Positions 1-12,930 are shown, counted from the first letter of the stretch. The stretch: 64,000 nucleotides of DNA from Hermatobates lingyangjiaoensis (GCA_026182355.1 JAPFBL010000227.1:271001-335000), one strand, 5' to 3'. Numbers and translations: made by a program. The notes: generated by a model from the letters alone, not told the origin.

Positions 1-3000
1 CTCTAGATAAAATAGAATTACAGCCTAATTTGTTCTCGTTATCCTTAAACAAGTTCACGTAGTGTCGCGAGGACTAGTTTATAAATGAAACCCTATTGTC
101 ATTGTTAACATCTGTAATAAAAAAAACAAAATGTCAATATAAATAAAAAACTGTACTGCGCAAACTGTAGTCCAGAAAAATGACAATCATGATTCTGAAA
201 TATCTCTTTAAGATTCTGGCTAGCTTGTTTTGTACTCCGCATTATTGTGTTTCAATATAATCACATATTGGTTACAGAAGTGATTATTCCAAATATGTTT
301 TGTTTTACAACATCCCAAATGATTGTAACCTTCCCTCTTCTGTTTTTCAAATACTGCTATTGTATTCATTTCTCTAAACTTTATCTAAATGCTTTTATCA
401 TTATTTAAGCTTTTGAGAATCCAACGACCAACGAATATAACCGCACACTATAGTGCACGTCGTAACTAGCAGTTCCAGACCAGAGGCCTTCTACTGCTTG
501 ATTACTGTGCTACTATAACATGGAATATCAGTAATTCATGTCGGATATTAAGTTAGTCTGTACAGTAATGATGTCGTATTCGCGGTCATGTGGTCTTGTT
601 AGTCATAGCTTTCAATGCTTTTAGTCGTGAACTGGAAGGGTAGTCAGATAGTCACTGGATGAAGTAATTATTCAGTGATGTTGAGGAAGGTTGGCGACAG
701 GATTTAGAGTTTTTACAAGGAAGTTTGGATGACTAGATAGTTTCTTGTCTTCATAAGTCGGGTGATGTAGCTATCTATGGATTCCATTTTCAAATCATGG
801 TGAATATCAACATTACGGGCGTACCAAAGATTTTGAGAATGTTTTATTTAATGTTAGTTTAAGTATATTTACCTATTTGATGATGATTTTTGTAAAAAGT
901 CGAAGGCTTGTATATTCAAAATATAATATAGTGACTTATGAAGTTATTTAATAAATTCAACATCTGGACTATCTTCAAGATATTGTATTTTAAAATATCT
1001 TCATAAAAGATATTTTATAAATTCAATATCTTTGGGACAATTCCGGTGAAAACTTTCCCACTCCCTACGAAAACTAGTGAGAAAACTAGAAAATATCAGC
1101 AGGGAAGTCTTGAACGGGGAAGCTGCCGTGCATTTTAGTTATATATAACACTATTTTTCTTTTTTATCCAGGTTTCGTCTAGCTTCCATAGAAATAAAAT
1201 GATCCGGATGTCGTAGCTGGTAAACGTATCCTAATGTTACCTTGATCCATCTTCCATATCACTTTGCAACCATAATGTCTACCCTATTCATGGTTTCCAA
1301 TACTTCCAGCAAATGTTACAACTGGTTTGCGCTCATTGTGATTATTCGAGTGTCGGTATAGCTTTTAAAATGAGGATAGAGCTTCAGTTAGTCAGTAATA
1401 TTAATGTTTTACTACAACATCTTAGAAAAAAAATTCAATACACTGACACGAATCGGATGTCAGGTAACTAAAAGAAATTATTTTATCACATGTTTTTGTA
1501 TATTAAATTACACTTTAAAAATTTCAAAGCCTACCTAAGCTATATTTTAAAGATTAAATTTGACAACTGACCAAAATAGCGGATGATATTAAAACTGTAA
1601 CAATATTGACTGTCAAATTAAAATTTAATAATAAAATAATAGTGAAATAAAAAAGCAACTAATGCTTTAAGGTTTTATGAAGAAATGGATTACTAAGTAA
1701 TATACGTTTATTGAACTCGTATTTTTATAAATTCCTTCAATGTTTTATTTATTTGTGCTGATCTATGAAATGTGTGTTATTTAAATATGTTGTGGTAAAA
1801 TTATGACATTTAATATCATGTCTAGAAACTAGGTTTCTGTTACTGCATTAACGAAAGTCTTATTATGACTGGCATTTCTGTTTTCATTATTATGGGAGGT
1901 ATTTTAATGAGCGAACTATAGAAATAATGTTAATTTCAACAGCAAGAAGTTGTTTTATTAGTAGCCCACACTTACAGATTATAACAAAGTGTGTCTTATA
2001 ATATTTTAATATTTCTGAGACAGGTAGAATAAAATAGAAATAAGAAAGAACAATAGTATGTTTAGTGTGTACACACTAAAACGCAAGTCTTTAGAGAATC
2101 TGTAAGTATGTAAATCTAGGAAGGGCAATGCACAACTTACTTATTCATTGAAATGAAGTGAATTTGGTTACAAAGTGTCTTTATCGATAGATTTATGGCA
2201 ACAACTATAATATATCGTCAATATATACAAATATTTTATTTTGGTAAGATAGAATTGAATTTTATATTTTAGTTTGAAAGAATTCATAAATAAAGTCCTC
2301 AGCATGGGTGATCAGTCCATTGAAATTAATCATCGATGGACTAAATTTTTATTTGAAAATTTATTTTACAAAAACAATTTATAAATCTTGAATCTTCAGG
2401 TGTAACATGTAAAGTTTGCCCTTATAGTTTCATAACAAAAAGACATATCTATTTTAGATTTTCTTTATATTTAGTTTATTAAAGAACAAATTAGAACATC
2501 TCTCTCAAAAGCATCAATTTGTTTCTTTCGTTTTTAAAGTTATTTTTTTTTAAATTTCATTTCAATTCAATCGTCTAAATTAAAGGTGTTAAAACTACAA
2601 CGGAATTTATGTTGAATGAATTTTTACAAAGTAAAAGGAAAAGAATAAAGTACAATTTGGACTAGGAAATTTGTAAAAAGAAATTGGCTAAAAGGTAAGT
2701 GGAGTGTAGGGTGGTGGAAGTTGTCAATTAGAAGAAGGGCCTGAACAGACACCCTTCTTATTTACCCTCCCCCGCAATGTCTTCTTTATACTACTTTCCG
2801 CTTGGATTTTACATAACGATTAAAAATTACTACGCAAGGTAAATTAACCGTTATTTCATTAGTATTCAGAACACTTCAACTGCAATATCCTATTAGAAAA
2901 AAAAAGTATAAAATTTATGCATATTTAATGTAAAAGATTCTTTGCATAATCTCAATGAAATGAGAAGCTTAGTCATTTACTATATATTTATATTAAATAA

Positions 3001-3677
3001 CTAATTTAAGTACAATGCATTTCAACATAGTCTTTTTTTTAAAGTTTCGCAAATATTTTATATTCTTAATACATACTTTTTCAGAAGCTGTTAATATAAT
3101 TAGAATTATCTGTGAACTCTTTTACAAAAATGTCGAATATACTAATTGACTACTACAAAAAGAGTAGAACAAAAAGAATGTTTTCGTAAATGTAAATTAC
3201 AGTAGAATTTGTGAAATTGCAAGCTTTTCAGAGAAGCTTGTTTCATTTTTATCTATTTTACCAAAGTATGTTGTTGGTATGAATGAGAACAAAATAACCG
3301 TAATCTCAGAACAAAATAACCGTAATCTCCCCTTAAAACCTTTTCTTTCTGTTTTAAGATATCGCTGAGCAGCATTATTATTTTCGCACTGTCACTACTT
3401 AAGGGATACAATTACGCATAAGACACGATAATATTAAATTAATTTGGTCAGAAACATTATAAAAGTTAAAGTTTAACTGAGATTATTTTGAGAAAAAATT
3501 AGAATTTGATGTATTAACAAATTTTTCAAAAACTAGATGAAACAGTTTCACCAAAAATTAAATTAAGTGTTACAAAGTTTTCAATTATAACTAGTTTCTT
3601 AATGCATAGTAACTTAGAATACAATTTGTACGCATTTATTTAGAGCACATGGTATCATGATTTAAAAATAGTAACAA
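1..3677. other. AT-rich stretch without recognised features
   Basis: No gene, RNA or transposon end could be recognised in either strand. It is AT-rich with many short A and T runs. A 22-bp unit beginning GAACAAAATAACCG is tandemly duplicated at 3287-3308 and 3309-3330. It is probably intron or upstream flank of the Ig-domain gene. Confidence 0.5.
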
Positions 3678-3888
3678 GATTTCATGTAAATACGTGAGAT
3701 AAAAATCAATGATCAAACCAAAATAAGAAATGAGAAAAAAAGAGACTAAGATCTTTCAACCACAACAAGCGGTCTTCGTCAGAGTCAAAAACCCAAGGTT
3801 GTGTTGCGTTTTTGACTCTGATGAAGACTGCTTGTTGTGGTTGAAAGATCGTAGTCTTTTTTTCCCATTTCATATCGTGGTTTGATTA
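3678..3888. mobile_element. FB-A fold-back element, copy 1
   Basis: Two inverted arms (about 3711-3789 and 3808-3888) flank a short spacer. The ends read GATCAAACCA..., and the outer left flank carries the usual FB-A tail (ATTTCATGTAAATACGTGAG). The + strand arm holds CTGATGA (3818-3824), an unpaired A, a wobble-rich hairpin and GAAA (3843-3846). No coding capacity. Confidence 0.85.
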
Positions 3889-5290
3889 TTTATATAGAGC
3901 GTTAAGATACATGTATTTCTTGCTATAATTCCATCAAAAGTAAAACAGTTATGAAACTAACTCAAATCTAAATTAAATAATACAATTTATCATAGCGTCT
4001 TTTATAATAAGGTCTTTTCAAAGAAAACATGTATTGTTTTTTTTATAATATTTTTGGTCAAAATAATATTGCTTGAATAAAATAATATAGTTTTAACCTT
4101 CCTTAAAAACCTCACTTTTCGTTAGATATAAGAACTGAAGAGTGCGCATTATATATAACTCAAATGTAAACTAAATTAGTACTTCTTTCATTTCATTTTA
4201 TAATTACAGTTTCAATTTTATTAAGTATCGTTCATCAGAAGAAAAGGTGATGGGCGACACAGTACTCCGGCAGTATGATGTTGAGGAAATGACATTGTTA
4301 TCACGGCCATTTCGTTCTGATTAATACTAATATTTCGTGAAACACTAATTTTCATTTTTTTTTTGTATAATTGATGTTTCGTGAGAATTTCTTATACTGC
4401 AGTTAGAATTTTAATAATAACTTAAAGATTGAATGAATAGAGTATATAAAAATAATGCATCAAAACTCACTTCTATATTGTAACACTATTACAAAGAACT
4501 GAGTTTCTTTATTTTAAATAGATTAATTAAACAATTTATTTTTTTTTGTATTTCGTTAATTAGAAAGAGAAAATATGTTTTGATGGACACCGGAATACAT
4601 AATAGGATTAAGTTCGTCAACTAATGCACGACTAGACTATGAAGGAATGTAGATTTTGAGCAGTTAGTTTCTATCACACACTGGTCTATCAGTATTTGAT
4701 TAAGGTAAGAGTCAGGTCGATTACTTATGAAACCCTGCAATCAGTCATATCTTGTAGAAGGTTTACCTACTGAATTATTGAAAATAATCTCAACCGAAGA
4801 CTTATTAATATTGTATATGTGAGGGCATCGTATGTGACTTCCACACATCAAGGTTCAATTTAAAGGAATACGTGGGTTATTAACTGAGGTAGACACCATC
4901 CAGTAGATGCGGGAGAAGTCTGTTCAGCACTGTGACAAGGCGTGACGTTTCCAGATATACCGTCATCTTGTCGACTATGTTTATAAATTAATTAACTCAA
5001 TCCTCATCATTCTGATATGACTTACAAATCATTTATGATTTATTTACATTATTCATATTTATATTGTTGTTATTGATACTGAATGAAATACGTTCTTTTC
5101 AATTTTCATTATAATAAGGTCATATTCATGAATAACTATTATATATATAATTAAAGTTACTACTACAAAACACAAAAAAGAGTTTCTCGATCATCTTTTG
5201 TCTTCAAGACAAGAGAAAAAGGAGAAAAAAGACAGGAGAGGAGACGTGAAAGCTACCGCCGACCGATGCAAGTATATGGTATATATATAA
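3889..5290. other. AT-rich stretch without recognised features
   Basis: No ORF, RNA gene or repeat end is recognised here; it contains scattered poly-T and poly-A runs. Confidence 0.45.
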
Positions 5291-5520
5291 TGATGAAACC
5301 ACAATAAGAAATGGGAAACAAGACTAAGATCTTTCAACCGTAACAAGCGGTCTTTGTCAGAGTCAAAAACCAAACTCATGACAAAAACCCAATTTATCAG
5401 TTGGGTTCTTGACTCTGACGAAGACCGTTTGTTACGGTTGAAAGATCTTAGTCTTGTTTTCCCATTTCTTATTGCGGTTTGATCATTGATTGTTGTTTCA
5501 CTTGGTTATATGAAATCTTT
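5291..5520. mobile_element. FB-A fold-back element, copy 2
   Basis: An inverted pair of FB-A arms. The left arm reads CAAGACTAAGATCTTTCAAC on the + strand; the right arm carries CTGACGA at 5415-5421, stem GACCG/CGGTT and GAAA at 5440-5443. The right end has the ATTTCAC-like tail before an AT-rich run. Confidence 0.85.
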
Positions 5521-5534
5521 ATATATATATAAAT

Positions 5535-5629
5535 CAGTTGGGTTTTTGACTCTGACGAAGACCGCTTGTTGCCGTTGAAAGATCTTAGTCTTGTTTTCCC
5601 ATTTTCTTATTGTTGTTTGATCATTGATA
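5535..5629 (+). mobile_element. FB-A solo arm
   Basis: A third, single FB-A arm directly after copy 2, separated by a (TA) run. It carries CTGACGA at 5552-5558 and GAAA at 5577-5580. It looks like a tandem or partial insertion. Confidence 0.8.
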
Positions 5630-5642
5630 TATATTAGTATAA

Positions 5643-5748
5643 ATATAGAGCAGACCTTCTGTTATACAAATTGCGTTAAACTGAATTGCCTTAATCAAAC
5701 TGCTCAAAAGAAAGGTATGTTTGATTAAGGCAATTCAGTTTAACACAA

Positions 5749-5755
<7 letters not shown>
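5643..5755. repeat. FB-N inverted repeat
   Basis: A sequence starting GTTAAACTGAATTGCC is followed about 20 nt later by its inverted copy. The same unit recurs at 58858-58942, so it is an interspersed element rather than a local hairpin. Confidence 0.65.

Positions 5756-5791
<36 letters not shown>
5747..5791. repeat. (AT)n microsatellite
   Basis: A TA dinucleotide run separating FB-N from FB-M. Confidence 0.9.
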
Positions 5792-5796
<5 letters not shown>

Positions 5797-5915
5797 GAAT
5801 TTAAAAAAGAACACATAGAAAGGAAACCACTGAACTCACTACTATATTTCGATGTCCTCGTCTTCAGGAAAAGAAGTGAATCGCTCCAAAGGCTGATAAC
5901 GACTCCAAACGCTGA
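5791..5915 (-). mobile_element. FB-M solo arm (PLE terminal-repeat-like)
   Basis: Begins AAACTAGAATTT..., with ACACATAGAAAGGAAACCAC as in other FB-M copies. On the minus strand it holds CTGAAGA, C, GAGGACATC and GAAA (5847-5867), then GTGAGT (5834-5839). Related copies lie at 22060, 48004 and 54118. Confidence 0.65.
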
Positions 5916-5936
5916 TATATATATATATATATATAT

Positions 5937-6017
5937 AAATTCACATAAGGGGTTATTGAGAATTTTGGTCATATGACCAAATGACCAAAATCCTCAATAA
6001 CCCCTTATGTGAATTTG
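5937..6017. repeat. FB-O short near-perfect palindrome
   Basis: Arms of about 35 nt begin AAATTCACATAAGGGG and end in its reverse complement, with a few bases at the centre. Flanked by TA runs. Confidence 0.75.
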
Positions 6018-6064
6018 AAATATCAGTGGTTGAGAAACTATATCAATATATATATAAATACAAA

Positions 6065-6320
6065 ACTAAAGTTTATCGGGACTCGGTCAGTTCTTCAGGT
6101 TCAAATTAAACTCTCATTGCCAACGTTTTGGTATTTATTTAAAACCTTTTTCATAGACCTACAAAAACAGAGGAAATATAAGAAATATTACAATGATTTA
6201 AAAATCAAACATACATTTTTATAGGCCTATGAAAAAGGTTTTAAATAAAGACCGAAACGTTGGCAATGAGAGTTTAATTTGAACCTGAAGAACTGGCTGA
6301 GTCCCGATAAACTTTAGTTT
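6065..6320. mobile_element. FB-B fold-back element, copy 1
   Basis: Inverted arms of about 95 nt contain TTTATCGGGACT, a CTTCAGGTTCAAATTAAAC block and GCCAACGTTT, separated by an AT-rich loop. Family members lie at 14275 and 45730. Confidence 0.85.
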
Positions 6321-6372
6321 TTTTTCTATTCCACAGTTGATACTCTTATTAAAATTTATAGATATATATAAA

Positions 6373-6490
6373 AAGATTTCACATAAACACGTGAAATAGT
6401 TGGGTTTTTGACTCTGACGAAGATCGCTTGTTACGGTTGAAAGATCTTAGTCTTGTTTTCCCATTTCTTATTGTGGTTTTATCATTGATA
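6373..6490 (+). mobile_element. Rearranged FB-A arm
   Basis: An FB-A minus-orientation tail (ATTTCACATAAACACGTG) is fused directly to a + orientation FB-A core (CTGACGA 6414-6420, GAAA 6439-6442). The interior of a fold-back has therefore been deleted. It abuts mariner copy 1. Confidence 0.75.
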
Positions 6491-6496
6491 CATATA

Positions 6497-7426
6497 CAAA
6501 GTGTGAAAATAAAGTAGTGAGACTGATTTTTTTTAAATTTTCTATTCAAATATAATTACAATGTGATATTGTCACCTTCAAAATAGTTCCCTTCGGAAGC
6601 CACCCAGCGCTGGAGACGGTCCTTCCAATCATTGTAGCATTGCTGGAACTCGGATTCTGGAATGGCCTTCAGCTGGTCGGTTGCAGCAGTTTGTATATTT
6701 TGTAGTGTCCCGAAATGAGTTCCCTTGAGGTGATTTTTCAATCTCGGGAAGTGGAAAAAGTCACAAGGACTCAAGTCTGGTGAATAAGGAGGCTGAGGAG
6801 CAACAGGAATGTTTTTACTGGCCAAAAACTCGTTTATTGAAATGGCAGTGTGACAGGGCGCGTTGTTGTGATGCAACACCCACTTGTCTTTGATGTTTGG
6901 CCGCACACGAAGGACTCTTTTTCGATCATTCGATCATTCTGACTGTCAAGCGTCGATCTGAACGCACAAGGTTCCGTACTCTGTTGACATTTTCATCGGT
7001 GTTTGCACTTGAAGGCCTTCCGCTTCGTGGTTCATCTTCAATCGACTCTCTTCCTTCTGAAAATTCCTTAAACCACCGAAAAGCCTGTGCCCTTGATAAA
7101 ACACGTTCTCCATAGGCCTCCTGAAGTTTTTCAAAAGTTTCGGTTGCATTATGTCCAAGTCTGAAGCAAAATTTGATTGCACACCGCTGCTCAACTTTGA
7201 GGTCACTCATTTTTAAAACGCTCAAGAAAAAACCATTTCACGAAAACCAACGCTACGGACAAACAAATGACTGTGGCGAGTTCAGATTCACACTGGAGGC
7301 GCATCACACGTGCACCTGACGCTACTCAAGGCCAGATTGAGTAGGCCAGATTCGATCTGGCAACGTCTCCAGCGTTGCCAGATCGAAAGCGACGTTGCCA
7401 GTCTCACTACTTTATTTACACACCTC

Positions 7427-7427
<1 letters not shown>
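6497..7427 (-). mobile_element. Mariner (Tc1/mariner) element, copy 1, 931 bp
   Basis: Terminal inverted repeats (left CAAAGTGTG..., right ending ...CACACCTCG) share the block AAAGTAGTGAGACTG. TA dinucleotides flank both ends, as expected for mariner target duplication. The encoded transposase is split and internally deleted. The left TIR has diverged from the cleaner right TIR and from copy 2. Confidence 0.92.
6556..7210 (-). pseudogene. Mariner transposase remnant, copy 1
   Basis: The minus strand encodes the N-terminal helix-turn-helix half from MSDLKVEQRCAIKF through FRWFKEFSEGRESIEDEPRS to LTVRMI. It then jumps to RVRPNIKDKWVLHH and the C-terminal YSPDLSPCDFF and GNYFEGDNITL. The region between, including the first catalytic Asp, is missing, and the two parts are in different frames. 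At the second catalytic position the motif reads HHNNAPCHT where copy 2 reads HHDNAPCHT, so that Asp is replaced by Asn. The third Asp (PCD) remains, with D34D-type spacing. It cannot encode an active enzyme. Confidence 0.92.

Positions 7428-7462
<35 letters not shown>
7428..7462. repeat. (AT)n microsatellite
   Basis: A TA run directly abutting the mariner right end, so the TA target lay in or seeded this microsatellite. Confidence 0.9.
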
Positions 7463-7465
<3 letters not shown>

Positions 7466-7696
7466 GTATACTTTTCATGAGTTTTTAGAATTTTTTTTAG
7501 TTATCAATATGTATTATCGAATGTTAGTAAAACTAACGCTAGAAGCAGCAGTATAGACTGATTTGAATACAATGGTTATGTAGTTATTTCCTTGCAAGAA
7601 CAAAATACCAAGGTAATTAATAACGTAACTTATCATTATGTTAATAAAATTAAATTATATTAATTAAATAACGTAACTTATAACATTTTTTTCGTG

Positions 7697-7805
7697 TTAC
7701 TGTAATTTAATGCCTACAAAAATAGATGAAACGTCGGCTGATAAGTGTTGTATAATTTGAAGATAGACCAAACCTCGATAAAAAAGAAAAATAGTGTAAA
7801 ATATT
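7697..7805 (+). repeat. FB-J partial copy
   Basis: Contains AAACGTCGGCTGATAAG followed by CCTCGATAAAAAAG and ATAGTGTAAA, matching the right arm of the complete FB-J element at 50050-50320. The left arm is absent. Confidence 0.6.
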
Positions 7806-8681
7806 TTACTAAGTAGAAGTGATTAATTAATTCTAACAAAGCACGAATCTGATCCACACTACATACATCATTTACTGAACTTTATTTAAAAAACTCAGCT
7901 GTTACCACCAGAGTGGATACTAAAAACCTTCAACGTTATTCACAGACTCATAGGAATGTTTGAACATGAGTTCTATATAAGCAATAATTACTAATTTCAT
8001 ATTGTATTCAAACTTTGCCCATAGTATATTGTACTCATTGCTGCTCATATTTTAATTATGACATTTCCTTTATGTAATGTTCTCAATAATGAATGTGGGT
8101 TCTATTTCACCAAGTTTGACAAACAGTAAACTCCCTCCATTCTTGTTTCTTTCTTGTCAGACCTTTAAAATTGACTTTCTCAAATTTAAAATATATATAG
8201 GTGATATTGTTGAAATAAGTATTAGAACTTTGTACGTTGAACACTAGGAAAAGTTTAATAATTCGGTAATCATTAATTTTTTCATGATTTCAGAAAAAAA
8301 GTTGATACTTTGGTCTAACGCATTTTGAGTGATGTGAAATTACTAAGTTTCTTTAAGTAATGTAAGTTTTATTACGTCTGTTTCCGTGCTGAAAATTGGC
8401 CAAATAGGTAGGTGGGAATCTAGCGTGCAGAACTATTTCGCTGCTCCGGAAATTATCTTATGGTTTGTAGATTAGCCAAAAAATTATGCATGTAATGATT
8501 TGTTATCTTTCCTATTCTGTTATTGTCGTAGCCTATTAATTACTGTCATTAAATGTATGTATGCTGAAACATGTAAATACTATGAAAAGTTCTAGTGCTA
8601 CTTAGGATGATTTAGTTTATTGTAGAGTGGGTTTCTATCTTTTCAAATTTTGGTTATACATAGGTGTATTATGCAATCGAT
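7806..8681. other. AT-rich stretch without recognised features
   Basis: No supportable gene or repeat end. Confidence 0.4.
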
Positions 8682-8729
8682 ATTGGTCAATTTTTTAGGT
8701 TCAATATCAAACTCTCGTTGCTGACGTTC
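8682..8729 (-). repeat. FB-B fragment
   Basis: A 48-nt diverged fragment of the FB-B arm (AGGTTCAATATCAAACTCTC, then GCTGACGTTC). Confidence 0.5.
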
Positions 8730-10793
8730 AAAAATCAAACCCACGATCCGGTTTTGTTTTGTTTTTTGTTTGCAAAATATCCAACATTTTTTTTTAACTA
8801 TAACCTTTATAAACCATATAGAAAAGCGGAAAAGAATATTGTTAACAGTATCACAAAAACTTGAATTAATTAAAGAATTGGAAAGTGGTATATCGGAAAC
8901 ATCGGACAATCGAGGACTATTGAACCAATCTTCCTCCCTTTTAGTCTGTTAAACCGGACATGAGTGTGTTTCATATGTTGCTAAATACAGTTGAAAGAAA
9001 AATTTTCATTGTTTAATTTTGCTATGAAATGTTCAATGGAAATGAAACAGTCATAGTGAAATAACTACAAAAGAGTTACGACAGGGACGGTTAAGTTAAG
9101 AAGATGATTATTTAGTTTTAGTTTTAAAGAAACTAAGTCTTCTTTTGGAGTAAAGTTTTAATAAGCGAAAATATTTCCTCTTTTGTGGTACTCTGAACAC
9201 ACTTTTATTTTCTTTCAAGTTGAAACTGCTTTCAAAATAATAAATAACTCCCCCAGATATTTTTTTATTTACACAGAAACTGATGCGAACTAGAATATAG
9301 TTCTTAATTGAAAACCAACTCGTGTTTCGTTCATATGTTCATTTGTTATCTGTTCGTCCAATCCATCAATTAAGACAGTTGTACGAGACATGTTTCTAAA
9401 AGCATGTAACATTTTCAGTTATAAGAAAAAATTATTTTTTAAATATCATTGTCACTAAGGTTGTCAACAGCGCATATTAATGATTTTAAGAAGAAAGCTG
9501 CACAATTACTATTGTCCACAAATAATGAAGTGGGGTTCTCAACAAGACGTACGAGTATATCATGAATTTCATAAAGTCGTTGCCTATAAGGCATTCGGTC
9601 ATTAGTGAAGACACTAATTACGAGTACAATGATGATAATTTAACAAATCACCTAAAATACAATCATCACTAATTTAATACCAAGTTTGAGTCAATTGAAA
9701 ACCATATTCAAGTGCAGGAATATGTTTGACTAACAAGTACAGATATTTTTACAAATTTTCAATCTTAAGGGAAGAGAAAACAAATGCTATGTTACAACAT
9801 ATTAAAATCATACCATCAAATAGAACAATGCTAAAAAGAAATATTTTTAAATGGCAAAAGAATGTTTAAATGTCATCTATAGCATCGGATTTGGTTCAAT
9901 TAGCCATCAAACTAATTGGCACTTTATGCAGAATAAGGCAGGCAAATATGAAGGAAGCTGACTACTTTTTCAGCTGAAACAGTCAGAATTTACCTAGTCA
10001 ATTGTCTGCTATTTCCTCTTCTTTGAAAACACTTAGAATTTCATTGCGATTAACCCTAAGATGTATTAATATACTTGCATAAATAATACCATTCACACTT
10101 GAATCTTCATTAAAAGTTGATATTATATGTTAATATAAATGGACGTTAATTATAATAAAATATTAATATTATTAAAAAATGTTAAATAATGTGTTATATA
10201 GGTGAGTGATATTAGTAACCTGTATTATTTGAACTGCATACTACTATTCTAAGATTCATTATATAAATATAAATATATTATAATATTCCAGTTCCATTTT
10301 AATGTCCACTAAATAAGCTTATTTTGCAATAAACTGCAGATTCTAAAAGTAAAAATGGCTATTTTATTATGCTTTATATTCTTTATTTTATATAAAATCG
10401 AAGTTTATATAAAATAAGAAAAAACAGCTAGGTACGTTATCTCAGTATAAAAGTAGAGAACAAACTCAAAAAACACTAAGTCGGGTTGATCTAAACTAAT
10501 TCTTTTAAGAACTTCAGAGTGTAGAACACTATAGGTGTTTTCAGTTCTAGTTTAGAATAATTAGTAATAATGTTTATTTGGTGACCTGAATATGACATAC
10601 ATGGCATGACTCTAGGTCGATTGTACTCTTTACACATTGCGTAGATGGTTACTAGGGTCGTTAATGACAGGACTTGTACATCGCTGTAAAAATATATAAA
10701 GAAAGAGTAACCATGTTTGCACATGCGAGAATTATTAATAAACTGAATAGTTATTTTGACAGAAAAAAAAACAAACCATGACGAACTTAATGT
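8730..10793. other. AT-rich stretch without recognised features
   Basis: Short ORFs occur but none has a recognisable family motif or sits in a plausible exon context. A small imperfect palindrome of TATATAAAATA type is near 10386-10415. Confidence 0.4.
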
Positions 10794-11000
10794 AATCATT
10801 AATACTAGAAATAGAATAAAGTCTTACTTCGTATACTGCTACTGGAGCTATTCCACCGATTTCGGGCGTCAACCATCTTCGAAAGAAACTGATCTAAAGA
10901 ACTTTTGAAGAACTTTTGTTGAAGCTTGAAACCGGTCAAATAGCTTCCGTAACAGTATAAGAGGTAAGACGGTTTATTCTATTTCTAATGTTAATCATAC
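10794..11000. mobile_element. FB-H fold-back element, copy 1 (diverged)
   Basis: Inverted arms carry GTCTTACTTCGTATACTGCT at left and AACAGTATAAGAGGTAAGAC at right. They also contain a CGATTTCGGGCGTCAACCAT block (left) and a degraded inverse. It is much more diverged between arms than copy 2 at 52793. The downstream flank AACCTCAGTGGTAATAAC recurs next to the FB-H fragment at 23003. Confidence 0.75.
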
Positions 11001-12581
11001 TAACCTCAGTGGTAATAACAATATGCAATAATTTAATGGAAGTAGATTGATCATAATAACTGCAACTAACATTCACTCCCTGAACCCATACTTATAGTAG
11101 AACCGTTAATTGAGCAGTAGTATATCTAGGAGCAAAAACTGCTAAAACACTTAGAGTAAAGGGTGTAAGACAGTGACATTAATGTTGGTTATTTGTTTGT
11201 TGGAAAGAGATAGTTTTCGATTACTCAAATGACTTTGAAGCATCAATCAATGAAGTCTTCCATAATTTGTGTTCCATTGGATTTTAATTAAAACTCTATA
11301 CAATGTTATATTGAAATTGAAATATATTTCAAGTCGCATTATTGGATATGATGCATCACTCAAAACAAACTGCACTAACAGATCCACTCTTATTTAATAT
11401 AATTGCCAATATCAGCCTCTACAAACTGCGCATCGAAAATTAAAAGCAACAGGAGATAGTGCTTCCCTATTTCCAGTTGTTTAACAGAGGGCTCATATTA
11501 TACTCACTATTGCAGAGGTAATTAAAATTGTTTCTCGTTTCTGCTACATTCAGGGTAACATAATTTCTATCATTTGGAATAATCAGGATGTTTTATATGA
11601 CTGCGTTCACATGCATTTCTCAATACCCAGTAAAAGAACTAAGATTATACAACAATAATAATTGACAAGAACTCTTGAAAGTTATTTTCTTTTAAGAAAT
11701 AGTCAAAACGAAATGACACAGAGTGCTGGCAATCAAGTAACCGCTATGCTATCAATGATTCAAAGCTCTCGGTGTGACCTTCTTTTAGTGGGTTTAACTT
11801 AATGATTCAGAAGAGGACAGGTTGGCTGACTAAGCAGCAATATAATTACTGACAAGACAATGATTAGTCAGGCTGCAAAAAAGGCATCAACTGATTGGTA
11901 TAACAGCATTGACTATTTGACGAAAGAACGGATTTTTCACCACCAATTAAAAATTTAACTAGGCTGTTGCTTCTTAAAAAATATGATGAGGCTAATGTTC
12001 TCACCACGTTTGTTGTTCATTTCAATAGCTTGTTGTGCTAAAACTAGACATTCCAGCAACATTACGACAGGAGTCATTTTGAAAGATGACCGTATAAAGT
12101 ACCGTACACAAAATGAAGTGTATTGACGTATATCACTGAGAATAGACTTTCATATACCTGACAATTCAGAAAAAGAATATTGATTCGTATTAGTCGATTT
12201 AAAGGCTTACATTCTTGAAGGATATATTTCCTCACCAAAACATCAAGGAAATGGAGTTCAGTTGTGTATTCTAGTTACAATAAAACAAGATCTTACCACT
12301 AAGTCCTTCATTAAGACATTAACAACATTTTTATTGTAAAAATGTAATTTTACCACTTTTTTAAGGTTAATTATTTCACATTCTGACTTTACAATATCAT
12401 GCAATTATTTGCTGTCTCTTCTGAAGGAAAGATTTAAAAAAAGCAAAAAGTGATGTCTGTTATTAAATGTTATATCAGACATTAAATGTTATAACTAAGT
12501 AATTATGGTCATACATATAACCTTTTTATTACATTCATTATTTGAGGAATGTGTTATGTGGTAATTGAGGGATATATATAT
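11001..12581. other. AT-rich stretch; possible very decayed retroelement
   Basis: Mostly featureless. Around 11390-11420 a frame reads DPLLFNI, and around 11810-11840 one reads DRLAD. Both faintly recall LINE reverse transcriptase and RNase H blocks, but stops and frame changes are frequent and I do not call an element. Confidence 0.3.
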
Positions 12582-12750
12582 ATCAAAAACGAAGAAAAGC
12601 AACACGCAGAGAAAGAGACAGATTTACGAACTGAAATTTTTGGATGATCCGTCTTGAGGAGAAAAGTGAATGGGCGACCAAGCACGACGGAATCACAACG
12701 GTAGGAAATCCCCTTCGTTTTTGAGCTGATTTGCGTCCAGTTTGGACCGT
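12582..12750 (-). mobile_element. FB-D copy 1
   Basis: Starts CAAAAACGAAGAAAAGCAAC and carries ACACGCAGAGAAAGAGACA. On the minus strand it has a CTCAAGA variant of the core, C and hairpin GGAT/ATCC. The right side ends with an inverse of the start plus a GTCCAGTTTGGACCG hairpin. Confidence 0.7.
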
Positions 12751-12805
12751 TTTTTCAAATTTTGAATGATATATATATATGGTATATATATATATATATA
12801 TATAT

Positions 12806-12930
12806 GAGTTGCGATTTGCTTCTCAACGCCAGTATCTCGTACTCTTCTTCCTCATGACGACATATGTTGAAATATCGAAGTGAGTTTCTGTAGCGACTTA
12901 CTCTGTTTCTTTCCTATTTGTTAAAGTTTA
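12806..12930 (+). mobile_element. FB-C solo arm (PLE terminal-repeat-like)
   Basis: Contains TTTGCTTCTCAACGCCAGTA, a decayed core (CTCATGA, C, GACATATGTT, GAAA) and ATATCGAAGTGAGT. It matches the terminal repeats flanking the PLE endonuclease ORF at 46401. It sits immediately after a TA run. Confidence 0.75.

Noticed and set aside
11390..11860. LINE-like DPLLFNI and DRLAD blocks
   Set aside because: Too short and in broken frames; could be chance. A translated search against LINE proteins would decide.
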